DNA from: Anaspis maculata
Taxonomy: Eukaryota; Arthropoda; Insecta; Coleoptera; Scraptiidae
Assembly: GCA_949128115.1 (NCBI GenBank)
Contig: OX421964.1
Location: 33,038,177-33,102,176 of the forward strand
Length of the DNA stretch: 64,000 nt
Direction of reading: 5' to 3'
The notes beneath the pieces are model-generated. The model was given only the letters and a program-made list of their open reading frames with translations. It made no database searches and had not been told where the DNA came from. The position numbers and the translations under genes are program-made. Positions 55,266 through 64,000 of the stretch are shown one piece after another (position 1 is the first letter of the stretch; every line of letters begins with the position of its first letter).

Positions 55266-55439
55266 CAATACCATCCAATGAGTACCTACTCATTTTCTTC
55301 ATTCGTTCCCCAAGAATGCTTAATCGATCTCGAGCAGGTCGTAGTTTGTACTCTAGTCGTTGCATCTGGGCGATGAACGGTTTTAGAAATTTCACTGCCT
55401 AAAGTAAGCTCAAATGTATAATTACACTGAACATTTGTA

Positions 55440-56184
55440 CAGGGTGTTTACGCGAGACGGATACCCCCCTATAAAAACTTCCCCTTCACGATAATTCAAA
55501 AAAGAAAAAACTTTCTTCGAACAGTTTTTTCCGTAGTTTCTGGATATGTCAAGTATAATTTTCCATTTCGTGCCACATACAGAGTGGCGCAACTTTTTGA
55601 CAATTTTCGAAACACCCTGTATTTCATCACCATGATCGATGCATATTGTTAGCCTGATTACAAAAATGCATGACACTTCTAAACATTTTTCTGAAAAGAA
55701 TTGAAAAATTTACAGTGGCGTCTCAAAAAATACATTTTTTTGGAATGATGGATCCATTTCAGAATTCAGATGTGTCCAGAATATTCTGTTTCACTTTTGA
55801 ATGACACGGAATGACATAAAATGACTTATATATCAGGGACATATCTGATTTCTGAAATGAATCCATCATTCTAAAAAAATATAATTTTTGAGATGCCATT
55901 GTGAATTTTAATTTTTTTTAAGAAATGTTTTTGAAAGTATCATGCATATTTGTAATCAGGATAACAACGTGCATCGATTGTGGTAATAAATTACAGGGTG
56001 TATCGAGAGAATATAAAAAAAATTGCGACACGCGACACTCTGTATGTGGCATGAAATAGAAAATTATACTTGACATATTCAGAATTTACGGGAAAAATTG
56101 CTCCAAGAAAGTTTTTTCTTTTTTGAATTATGAAGAGGACGTTTTTTATGGAGTGGGGGGTATCCATCTCGCGTAAACACTCTG
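55440..56184. mobile_element. 0.75 kb CAGGGTG palindrome whose arms are themselves short elements
   Basis: The outer ends are CAGGGTGTTTACGCGAGACG and CTCGCGTAAACACTCTG. Each arm starts and ends with its own inverted pair: 55440-55619 (CAGGGTGTTT…AAACACCCTG) and 55994-56184 (CAGGGTGTATC…AAACACTCTG). Between them, 55620-55993 continues the palindrome (AATGATGGATCCATTTCAG against GAAATGAATCCATCATT). The centre is near 55812. Confidence 0.85.
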
Positions 56185-56480
56185 TACCTACACTAGATTC
56201 ACGGCAATTTCCTGTGTTGTTTGACAAATTCCAACCTCTTGGTACGGTCATTGCCCATTAAAGACGAGTACAAGCTTTAGACGCGGAGTGTACTGATTTG
56301 ATTGATTTTGGCTACTTTGTCACTGTGACAGCAGGCCAAAATTAATCAAATTGGTTCACTCTGTGCCAAAAGCTTGTATGCGTTTTTAAGGGGCAATGAC
56401 TGTACGTTTACAGGGTTATTGGGACATGCCCTCGGACCCCATTATTAAAGTATAATAATTCTCAGATATACCAGTATGGT
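56185..56480. other. Spacer; short inverted phrases
   Basis: TGCCCATTAAAGACG…ACAAGCTTT (56250) is mirrored by AAAAGCTTGTATGCG…AAGGGGCAATGAC (56370), an imperfect inverted repeat centred near 56315. It may be another small foldback. Confidence 0.5.
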
Positions 56481-56482
56481 TT

Positions 56483-56899
56483 TTGAGTTTAAAGTCGATG
56501 AAACACAAACTTACGCACTCGGGCGGGTTGGTTTCAAGTAATGGAACACAAAGTTCTATTCGAAGAACTGTAAACAAAGTTGATGGAACGAAAATCACGC
56601 ACTCTGGCGGGTTGGTTTCAAGTAATGAAACACAAAGTTCTGTTCGAATAACTGTAAACAAAGTTGATGGAACGAAAATTACGCATTCTGGCGGGTTGGC
56701 TTCAAGTGATGAAACACAAAGTTCTTATAGAATATCTGGAAACACGACATCTTACGCACTTGAACTTGCTACTTTCAACAAAAAAAAAACAAAAAAAAAA
56801 AAACGGAAATATGTTTCCACAAGAACAGATTTTCACTTGAACGAACTACGAACAAAGCTTTATGGAGAAAAAAAGAGCAAAACTGACAAATTATTCTGA
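56483..56899 (+). other. 138-codon ORF with three in-frame 84-bp repeats
   Basis: An 84-bp unit (28 codons: HSGGLVSSNETQSS then RITVNKVDGTKIT) repeats nearly three times from 56515, with spacing exactly 84 bp (56517, 56601, 56685). A lysine-rich tail (KKKTKKKKRK) follows. The unit length is a multiple of three and changes are mostly single bases, so the frame is kept. No domain, signal or splice site supports a real gene, and a minisatellite of 84 bp would also stay open. Listed as a repeat ORF, not a confirmed gene. Confidence 0.45.
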
Positions 56900-57651
56900 A
56901 TTTGACGAGAACTGAATCTATCGCCTTGGCGTCAATAGACCATTTCCACGTGACGTCACAGGCACGTGTCTTTCAGATACGGGGCAGCGTCAGCATGATG
57001 TCAGCTATACGTGCCAGTTTTCAAAACTTTGCGACAATTACGTTTCAATTTGAATGTAGTTTTATCCCGGTCGTATGAAAAATAGTGTACCTACGTAATT
57101 CGCCAGAAAGTGTCAAACTTCCATTGGTGTCATTTCTATGTGCAATAACTTACACACTCATGCGTAATGTATCACTTCCCGTACTTGTTACGTAATGTAC
57201 TAGAGGAGGGCATAGCGTGTAGTAGGCCGCTCCAGTCGGGTGATATAACTTGACTGCAGCAACGTTGGCCGCTGCCAAGAGTTGGATGGGAGACGGCGTC
57301 TTTCATCTGATTCGAAGCCGGCCGAAACTCCTCCTTAGGTGGTCTTAGGCAAACGCCCCGAGTGTAACATGCCTCCAGCCGGCGGTACGGCAAAGTGTGG
57401 AAGAAAACCGGCAACGTGTAGTCTAGGGGATGGACGAAGTCAGGAACGTACCGGGCGCAGGGCTTGGATGTGTCGGACATCCGAACCTGCGTTCGAAGGT
57501 GGAAGGCGAAGTCCGTGAAACCGTGCGCTTGTCGGCCCCAGTGCCTGGATGGACCTACCATCAAACATCCAGGCACCACTTTGCGGCTCGATGAGTCCGG
57601 TTTGTGGGGCACAATCAGGGTCCTGGAGAGAGGTCCCAGAGGGTCCTAACT
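56900..57651. other. GC-rich island, unassigned
   Basis: From about 57180 to 57650 the composition rises to well above half G+C, with CGGCC/CCGG strings. Both strands are open (57172-57612 - and 57464-57649 +). There are no transposase, rRNA or tRNA signatures. Inverted CCAGTGCCTGGATGG / CATCCAGGCACC lies at 57538-57577. It abuts a solo palindrome terminus at 57652 and may be cargo or target of that insertion. Candidate LINE 5' UTR or satellite monomer. Confidence 0.35.
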
Positions 57652-57725
57652 TTTTTCTTATATATTTTTCTCTATCTTGAACGGTAAGGCCGCTATGGGA
57701 TAATTACGTTAGGATGGACCACCTG
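57652..57725 (+). mobile_element. Solo right terminus of the 49756-51295 family
   Basis: TTTTTCTCTATCTTGAACGG…GCTATGGGATAATTACG, ending GGATGGACCACCTG, is almost identical to 51225-51295. No left partner is found within the window. Confidence 0.85.
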
Positions 57726-57904
57726 TGTAGTATACTATTTTTTACTACTAGAAAAATGACATTCTAATTCGGAACAGGTTAATTAATAATGATGTGCTTC
57801 ACGGTTAGAAGTGAAAGAATCGCTTCACGATCTCTTAGCAAATCAATAACGCCCTACCTCACAGCTAATAGTGAGAAAAGGTACATCTACATTTTCACAA
57901 AATA

Positions 57905-58559
57905 CAGAGTGATTCAAAAGTGTCGGACCAAAACAATACATGGCATATGGAATGTTTCATGAATACCACAAAAAAATATTTAAAAAATTCTTTGACTTCT
58001 ACTTTTGAAATTATGAAGGGTCAAATTGTGGCTCTTCAAACCCTTCTCGTATCGTCATTTCAAAAGATTTAAGTGAACGGTTAGTGGCAGAACTGTAAGT
58101 AAGAAATACCAGTCATTGGTTAGATATTGAATTTCTGTTTTCTATACAGCGTGAGTCAGAAACCTCGAACATTATTTTTCTCCAAAAATGCCTCTGAACT
58201 ATTCGGTTGATCCCTCAACTGATGTAGAGCAGAAGAAGTCACGGTTTTATAGCAGGACATTTTCTTTAGAGGATTATTTTAAAGAAACTGGATTTTTTAC
58301 TTCGTGAATCACCCTGTATAGCAAATGGAAATCTAGCACACATCCAGTAGTTAATATGTTTCTATTCATTATTCTTGATTTATTAGTTAACTAGAATCTT
58401 TTGAGATAACGAAAATAGAAGAGTTCGAAGGACCACCTTTTAGCACCTCATAACTTCAAAAATAAAAGTCGAAAAAAAATTTCAATAGTTTTTGTGGGCT
58501 TTACAAAATATTCCATAATACCGTGTATTGGTTTGGTCCGACACTTTTGAGTCACCCTG
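57905..58559. mobile_element. CAGAGTGATTCAAAAGTGTCGG palindrome with concentric inner element
   Basis: The outer ends are CAGAGTGATTCAAAAGTGTC and GACACTTTTGAGTCACCCTG. The arms include ATACCACAAAAAA…TTTTGTGGGC and share a centre at 58232. The inner element 58147-58316 (CAGCGTGAGTCAG…GTGAATCACCCTG) is flanked by TATA on both sides (58143-58146, 58317-58320), with its centre at 58231.5. Confidence 0.88.
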
Positions 58560-59700
58560 TATTGAAGATCGAATTTGAATAACTCGGTATACTGATCTTA
58601 TTTCTACATCCGTGATTTCCACATTAAATTCTACTGAGAACGCCGCATTTACTACTGGACTCATCTTCAAGCAGTGTTGACGGATCTTCGTCTTTGTCGT
58701 ACTGACTTTCAGGTATAAGGCTGGAAGAGCTTTCGGAGTTTGAAGTGTTTTTTTCACCATTGCCAGATTCCGACGTCCGACGTGTTTTGGAACCGCTGGA
58801 ACTGAAGACGCCATTGAATAATATAACATGAATTACTGGTTGCATCCTATATGTATAATTCTTGATAACCAAAGCGATGTAGAGGGGCTATAAAATCATA
58901 AAATCCAAACGGTTTCGGTCAAGGCGTTACTGAGTTACATCAGGATCGGTCAAATATCCGCTGGTATCCGTCAATTGACTAGAGTGCCACAGAAGATACC
59001 CTTCTCTCATTATAGTAGAAGTAGATCGTTACCAAGTCAGCCAAAAATAAATGAACCAAAATCAGAACATCACGCAAAAATCACAAATCCCACGAGCAGA
59101 AGAACCAGCACACCCGTTATTGTTATCGTACGGTTTCAATAATACGTAATGTACTTTTTTGTTTTGCCATTACCATCTGGATAAAACTTTGAACATTTTT
59201 ACAGTAAATAACAGTTCTTTTCACAACATTTCGCCGATTTTTTTTAGCATCGTTTTTGTCAAATTCAGCCACTTTTTTGGTGAAATATCTATCCAATTCG
59301 TGACGACTAATTTTTAGTTTACGCCTTACATCACTTTCAACTATTTTATAATTGATTCCAGAAGCAGGTGTTATCGAACAAGTCGCGAACTTCAATGTTC
59401 GCGACGCAATCTTCTTTTAACACTTAGGTGAACTTGACTTCACCCAAAGATTTTGAACAACGGTGACGTTTTCCTCTTCACATTTTCGTAAAGCAATCGG
59501 AAGAAATTTTTTCAGACTTGCTGTTTGATTTAATCGGGCTTGCTTTCTGGTCTGTCCCGTTTTTCTCAGTGGAAGTCGGTTTTGTGCCTTAGTTTGGGTT
59601 TAGTGCAAACTGCACATTCTCATTGTGTATTCAGATTTGATCTAGTAGATGGGCGAAGGGCTTTACCTATTCTAGAATAATCGAATATTCTTTATTTAGG
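58560..59700 (-). other. Possible decayed coding sequence, unassigned
   Basis: On the minus strand three stretches look protein-like: a Ser/Glu-rich segment at about 58640-58810 (KNTSNSESSSSLIPES), a basic segment in 59123-59395 (KLKISRHELDRYFTKK), and a start-less frame at about 59412-59600 ending in KKFLPIALRKCEEENVTVVQ. I do not recognise a family, and stops separate them. They may be exons or remnants of one gene. Confidence 0.25.
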
Positions 59701-60597
59701 CACAGGGTATTCCTCACAGCTTTCCGGTCTTGCAAAGTCAACCTGACCGACAGGCGTCTTTAACAACTCCCTCGTTACGAGAATTTTAACAATGATGCAT
59801 TAAATACACGATGGCGGTGCCGACAAGGCGGCTAGCTACAATGAAATTAAAACCCAGTGGGATTTCAACGCAATCGGTGGTTGGACGCGTTCTGCCGGCT
59901 CGGCCTACCATGATATTTTAATTAGTCCGCGTGTTCTTTCCGGAACACATCTCCCTTCTCTCTGATCCTGCATAAATTTCAACCCTTCAACGACACAATT
60001 TTTCACTTTCAGCTGAGAGAGGCCGCGACGGAGCGACAGTTAGCATTTTGGACATTTAATTCAGCAGTAACAAGATTATCGTGAGTTTCATGGTTTTTGG
60101 TTCTGAGCTGTGCGCTCCGCACAAAAATAGCAGTGGCGCCACCAAACAATAAAAATCCAAATTTTGGCAAATCTGTGAAATCTGCGAAATATGGAAATGA
60201 AAATAATCCCATGTGATACTTGTGAACTGTTGGCCATTGCGTTTTCAAGTGGAGTTCTCAGAAATAAAATTGATCCGACGACGATATTTTGCTCTAGTAG
60301 GTACGGCCAGTTGCTGCAAATGCTCCACTATTAAAAATACCGCCGCAGGCCCGCAGTGGTCAAATTTCACAAGCTTCCTGCAATCGGACCTTAAATCCGA
60401 AGATTGCATCAGGTTCATGTCCTGTCACGGTCGCCATGTAAGGTTAGCGTATATAGGCGAAGACGGAATCGGTTTTGTTACATGTTTATAGGATTACATT
60501 ATTATAAGAATAAGAACCCGTGGGAGCAAGTTCTTGCTTCTTGCTACTTCTTGCTTTGGTAAAAAAAAATATGCCAATTTCTTCTCCCTCACGTTTA
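59701..60597. other. No gene; candidate conserved patch
   Basis: The stretch 59780-60075 has mixed composition with phrases such as AACAATGATGCATTAAATAC and ATTTTAATTAGTCCGCG (homeodomain-type TAATTA/TTAATTAG cores) and no repeat signature. It may be regulatory sequence, but this is unproven. Confidence 0.3.
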
Positions 60598-60811
60598 ATA
60601 TCCCATACACTTTCTATTTTCAGTAGAATGACGTTTTGGAGCAAAAATATAGTGACAAGCTGGGGGGCTACAACTACGGCTGATGGCACCTGCAAAGTTT
60701 TGAAGCGAAACTATTAGCGGCCATCGGCCGTATTCTCCCAGCGCTCCAGCTTGTCACTTTATTTTTGCTCCAAAAAGTCATTCTATTGAAAATAGAAAGT
60801 GTATGGGATAT
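60598..60811. repeat. Inverted repeat with 60-70-bp arms
   Basis: ATCCCATACACTTTCTATTTTC at 60600 mirrors GAAAATAGAAAGTGTATGGGAT, ending at 60809. TTGGAGCAAAAATATAGTGACAAGC mirrors the other arm. The loop of about 80 bp contains GCGGCCATCGGCCG. Directly adjacent to the next MITE. Confidence 0.85.
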
Positions 60812-60812
60812 A

Positions 60813-60943
60813 CCGGGTGTTTATAAACGTTTGTTATCATATCGCCTTTGGAATCTCCTATCACTTTTTCAAATCGTGCCTTTCACTGCGACTTTTGGCC
60901 TGACCAAAGCCTGCCGCGATCACAGACGTTTATAAACACCCGG
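60813..60943. mobile_element. 131-bp MITE, CCGGGTGTTTATAAACG ends, TA duplication
   Basis: CCGGGTGTTTATAAACGT and ACGTTTATAAACACCCGG are inverted; TA flanks both ends. The TA target suggests Tc1/mariner-type mobilisation. The terminal GGGTGTTTATAAAC echoes the CAGGGTGTTT ends of the large palindromes. Confidence 0.85.
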
Positions 60944-61409
60944 TACTTACATGATCTGCCGACACTAAGTTCTCGCCCTTTTCTCTCAGAATTTGATCGA
61001 TGCGAAAAAAGAATATTTTAAGAGCCGTAATTTTTTTCAATTTTCATTATTGTTGGACAAAAGCTGAAGCCGCTCGACAGCCACCATCTAGATGTCAGAG
61101 TAGAGATGTCAGAGTCAGAGACATGGAACAGGTAGGAGGTAAATATTTGAAAGAGTCATCCGTCGGATCTTTAATTTCTATCAGATTCTTATATTTCAAC
61201 CTGACAAACTGTTTTGCCGTCGGATTGTTAGTATTGCCGCCAAGTGCACGCAAAACGGCAAAAAAGAGTTCCAAATATGATCCTGACTAACCTTGTACAT
61301 TGGTACGTACAGAAGAATTTTTCCTCACAGATTTCATTATGCATTTATCAAAGGCTATTATTCGAGATTAAAAAGCCAAGGAAGCCAGTTTTTCTGTTGC
61401 TTCATGTAT
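60944..61409. other. No feature recognised
   Basis: Frames 61000-61290 and 61244-61471 (+) have no domain. CATCTAGATGTCAGAG and AGAGATGTCAGAGTCAGAG form a short direct repeat near 61084-61115. Confidence 0.35.
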
Positions 61410-62195
61410 GGATAGGGAGCTGGTGCCTCAAAACTTTTTACGTCATAAGGTACATGATTTTAACCCTGTAGGTCTAATGTGCGTTGATAAGGTTGTTGAA
61501 AATTTCTTTGTCTTACATGTCAGACCAGGGGCTTCAGGTTGGTGTAGGCTTGTGAATTTTCGAAAAATGCCCAAAATTTACGTCATAAGGTACATGAATG
61601 AAGCCAATGGGCTTTTGTGTTAGAACATCCCCTTATCAAAAATCGAGTTGTAAGACAAACATTTTGGGGGCTTTCGGTACATAAGAAGACAAGTTAAAAA
61701 ATTTCAAAAAAACGGCCAAAATTCACCCCCTCCTGGACACTTCCCCTTAGACATAATTTCAGGGGTGCGAAGCCGCGTTTGGCTAGGTTACAGCCTGCCT
61801 AGAATGAAAATTCATTTAATCATACGATATATATCACACTTAATAGGTTAGTCACCAAAACACATGTGAAAAAATTGATGAATGAATGTAAACTTTGGTC
61901 CTTTTTTTGAAAATTTCAAACTTGTCTTATGGGCCGAAAGCCCCCAAATATATTTTTTTACGACCAGATTTTCGACTAAGCGGATGTTCCCACACAAAAT
62001 CCCGTTGTATTCATTCATGTATCTTATGGCGTAAATTTTGGCCCCTTTTTTCAAAAAATGACAAGCCCCTACCAGCTCAAAGCCATCGGTCTGACGTGAA
62101 AAAATTTTCAACAACGTTATCAACGCACATTAGACCTACAGGGTTAAAATCATGTACCTTATGATGTGAGTTTTGAAGCACCAGCTTCCTGTCTA
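61410..62195. repeat. 0.79 kb palindrome whose arm continues the P-element transposase
   Basis: GATAGGGAGCTGGTGCCTCA at 61411 mirrors GAAGCACCAGCTTCCTGTC at 62176. Arms match through GTACATGATTTTAACCCTGT, the GCGTTGATAAGGTTGTTGAA block and GGGGGCTTTCGG. The centre is near 61803. The outer part of the right arm is read in frame with the transposase remnant at 62160-63400 (…LDRKLVLQN), and the left arm gives the inverted counterpart (DRELVPQN). The palindrome therefore includes transposon coding sequence. Confidence 0.85.
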
Positions 62196-63400
62196 GTGTT
62201 ATCAAGTCTCCGTGAACAACATATTTCTCATGCATGTTATTCAAAAAGTGAAGTATTTCATCTTTGTTTATTTCATGAATCGGTTTTCCAAGTAAATACT
62301 GTCTTAGATTTTTGGAATTGAAAATGTCAAATAAATGTGCTGAACAATTCGATGAACCTTTACTGTTGCCTGGCACTCTTCAAATTCCTTCGGATGCAGT
62401 TCACTCGCGCAAAATTGGAGAGCATCTCTATGCAACCGAATTGCTAAATACTTGCGTGGCGAGACAAACTTTTTTTTGTTTGTAAAAATTTACATGAATT
62501 CCCCGGAGTTTGTTGGCCAAGTGAAAACCTTCCGTTTCTTGAATTTTGTGTAACTCTTCAAAATACTGCAATTGAACCCTACCATGAAAAACCTATATCT
62601 TGTCGGCGGATGTTTGAAGAACTTTTGTAGTTTCTGTGCGTCTATCACTGAAATCGCGGCCCAGAATGGATGCCATAGCCATATTGCTGGATGTTCCGTC
62701 AAAGGTCAAGGAAACAATCCACGCCCCAGCCTCATGCGCCAAAACGAGGCGTTGTTTTACCAGATTGGCTCGCTCTTTGGCACAAACTCTGGCGACAATT
62801 GAATACCCTACCCCACAGGAATCTCCCACCCTCCATTTATTTCCACCACCATAAACACCACTGCATCCTTCGGCAGCGTCAGATCATCTCCTTCAAGTTC
62901 TGTTCCCATGTTGACATAGCCAGTTATCTTTCCTCCATCGTACTCCAGGTGCTTCCGTCTAGCCATTTCGTCGAGCATTCATGCACAAAGCAGTGGGTGT
63001 GCACGTTGCTCGTCAGAGGCCTATTGTTAGATCGACTGGGACGATTCGGCCGTGAAACCTGGTTTACCATCGATGCTTTTGCACCACGCTAACAGCGTTT
63101 TCGGATGTGGCAAACAGATATCGAAACGAAAGCACCCCGATATGCTTTTGGCTTTTGGCAAGTAATAATGGAACGCAACAACTTGCGAAGTTCCGGGCTG
63201 TACAATTGTGGGACTCGCTTCTTCTTCTTCTTCTTCTTCTTCAGAATTTGCCTCCTCGAAATGTCCTTGTTTGGTCCCGATAGGTTTTGCAGGACGTTGA
63301 TGTCGCCCTATAGCAGCAAATTTTCAGCGCTTAACGACTTCAGAACCTTTTTGATCGAGGCAATTCGCTTTGTTTGTCAAATCTCGTGGGTCAAATCTTT
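62160..63400 (-). pseudogene. P-element / THAP9-like transposase, decayed
   Basis: Minus-strand order from 63400: a coiled-coil-like ASIKKVLKSLSAENLLL, a poly-Lys run from a (CTT)n repeat at 63217-63242, LYSPELRKLL, HPKTLLAWCKSIDGKPGFTA, the catalytic-Asp segment LDEMARRKHLEYDGGKITGY with VNMGTELEGDD, VVFMVVEINGGWEI, the second-Asp segment AWIVSLTFDGTSSNMAMASI LG, then the insertion-domain region ETEGFHLANKLRGIHV, QKKVCLATQVFSNSVA, FDIFNSKN and KPIHEINKDE. This is the P-element transposase layout. At least five frame changes or stops break it (near 62370-62440, 62600, 62820, 62975, 63010). The THAP zinc finger is not found and would lie near or beyond 63400. The end of the frame runs into the palindrome 61410-62195. 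Confidence 0.9.
63217..63242 (+). repeat. (CTT)n microsatellite
   Basis: About eight CTT triplets inside the P-element remnant. They read as Lys (AAG) on the coding strand, so the expansion is in frame. Confidence 0.95.
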
Positions 63401-64000
63401 CCCTCAGTGATAAAAATCTTGCTTTGCTCTCTTGTACCATAAATAATAACTATTATTGCAATTTGAAAATGCAGCAACACTTGATCGATACATGTTACCT
63501 TATGAGAAATGCTACGCATGTAACCATCTTATCTTATCATTATCGGCATATCTTTCAATAGGCACCTCAAGTCTTGTATGCAAGTTATTTTACGTCAAAA
63601 AATAGGGAGAAGAGTTCTGATAAACATGGGTGGAATTATGCCACCTAAGATGTCTAGGATCCCCTTAAAGGGGGAAACCTGATGGTTTTTTGCAAATATC
63701 TCCGAAACTTGCCAAGATAAAATAAGGAAATTTGGTTTGACCGCTACACATTGAAATCTTGAGGTAATGCTGTAGAAAATTTTTCCACATTTTATCAGGG
63801 ACGTCCGACAAAAATGAAACGGGAGATGAATTTAGCCCCATTTTTTTTTATTCTTGACATTTTCTGAATTTGATGAGAAAATTTGGAAAATCAGAGTACC
63901 TATTTCATGAAAAAACAGTACTATTTCCATTCGACGTACCGTTTTCGAAATAAATAAAGAAAACTTCACCTGAAACTCTCCTAAAATTTCTAAATCCTAG
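63401..64000. other. No feature recognised
   Basis: AT-rich sequence up to the window edge. No THAP domain, TIR or gene was identified. Confidence 0.4.

Noticed and set aside
57172..57612. 146-codon minus ORF in a GC-rich island
   Set aside because: High G+C lengthens chance ORFs; both strands are open and no domain is seen.

Overview
This is an insect nuclear genome window (introns, about 36-40% G+C, arthropod transposon families). One intact gene is supported: a three-exon gene at 40745-45120 (+) coding for a 144-residue DM9-repeat (DUF3421) protein, with a TATA box and a 3.9 kb second intron full of repeats. The order or species cannot be fixed from the sequence.

Almost everything else is transposon-derived. 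Decayed coding remnants, all on the minus strand, represent at least seven classes: a BEL/Pao integrase (1-192), a PIF/Harbinger-like DDE transposase (18793-20140), a probable LINE 3' end (20940-21390), a Crypton-like tyrosine recombinase (27001-27330), a Tc1-like transposase (33728-34140), a Mutator-like transposase (51660-52075) and a P-element/THAP9-like transposase (62160-63400). None has an intact reading frame.

The dominant feature is a dense population of non-coding palindromic (foldback) elements of 0.25-2.5 kb. Many end in CAGGGTG...CACCCTG and are flanked by TATA or TA. Others end in TAGTCCGGACGTTA, TAGCCCAGGTA or AAACTG(C)..CAACAAA.GTTG. Several are nested concentrically: a second and even third pair of inverted termini sits inside the first with the same centre of symmetry (10621, 30060, 39108, 50525.5, 58232). 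Two elements have clean unoccupied-site controls in repeated sequence of the same window, and one interrupts a recognisable transposase codon by codon, so target duplications of TATA, TTA, TAT, ATAT and an 8-bp hAT-type site can be read directly.

Other features: a Foldback-like element whose arms are tandem 16-bp repeats around a 3 kb decayed tandem array (14901-18232), a second tandem-arm palindrome (27945-28530), a hammerhead-ribozyme fold with one core substitution (47208-47255), a 2.1 kb hAT-like element just downstream of it (47284-49389), minisatellites carrying ATGGCGGC motifs, a tRNA-like promoter inside both arms of a palindrome (53479-54480), and an in-frame 84-bp repeat ORF (56483-56899).
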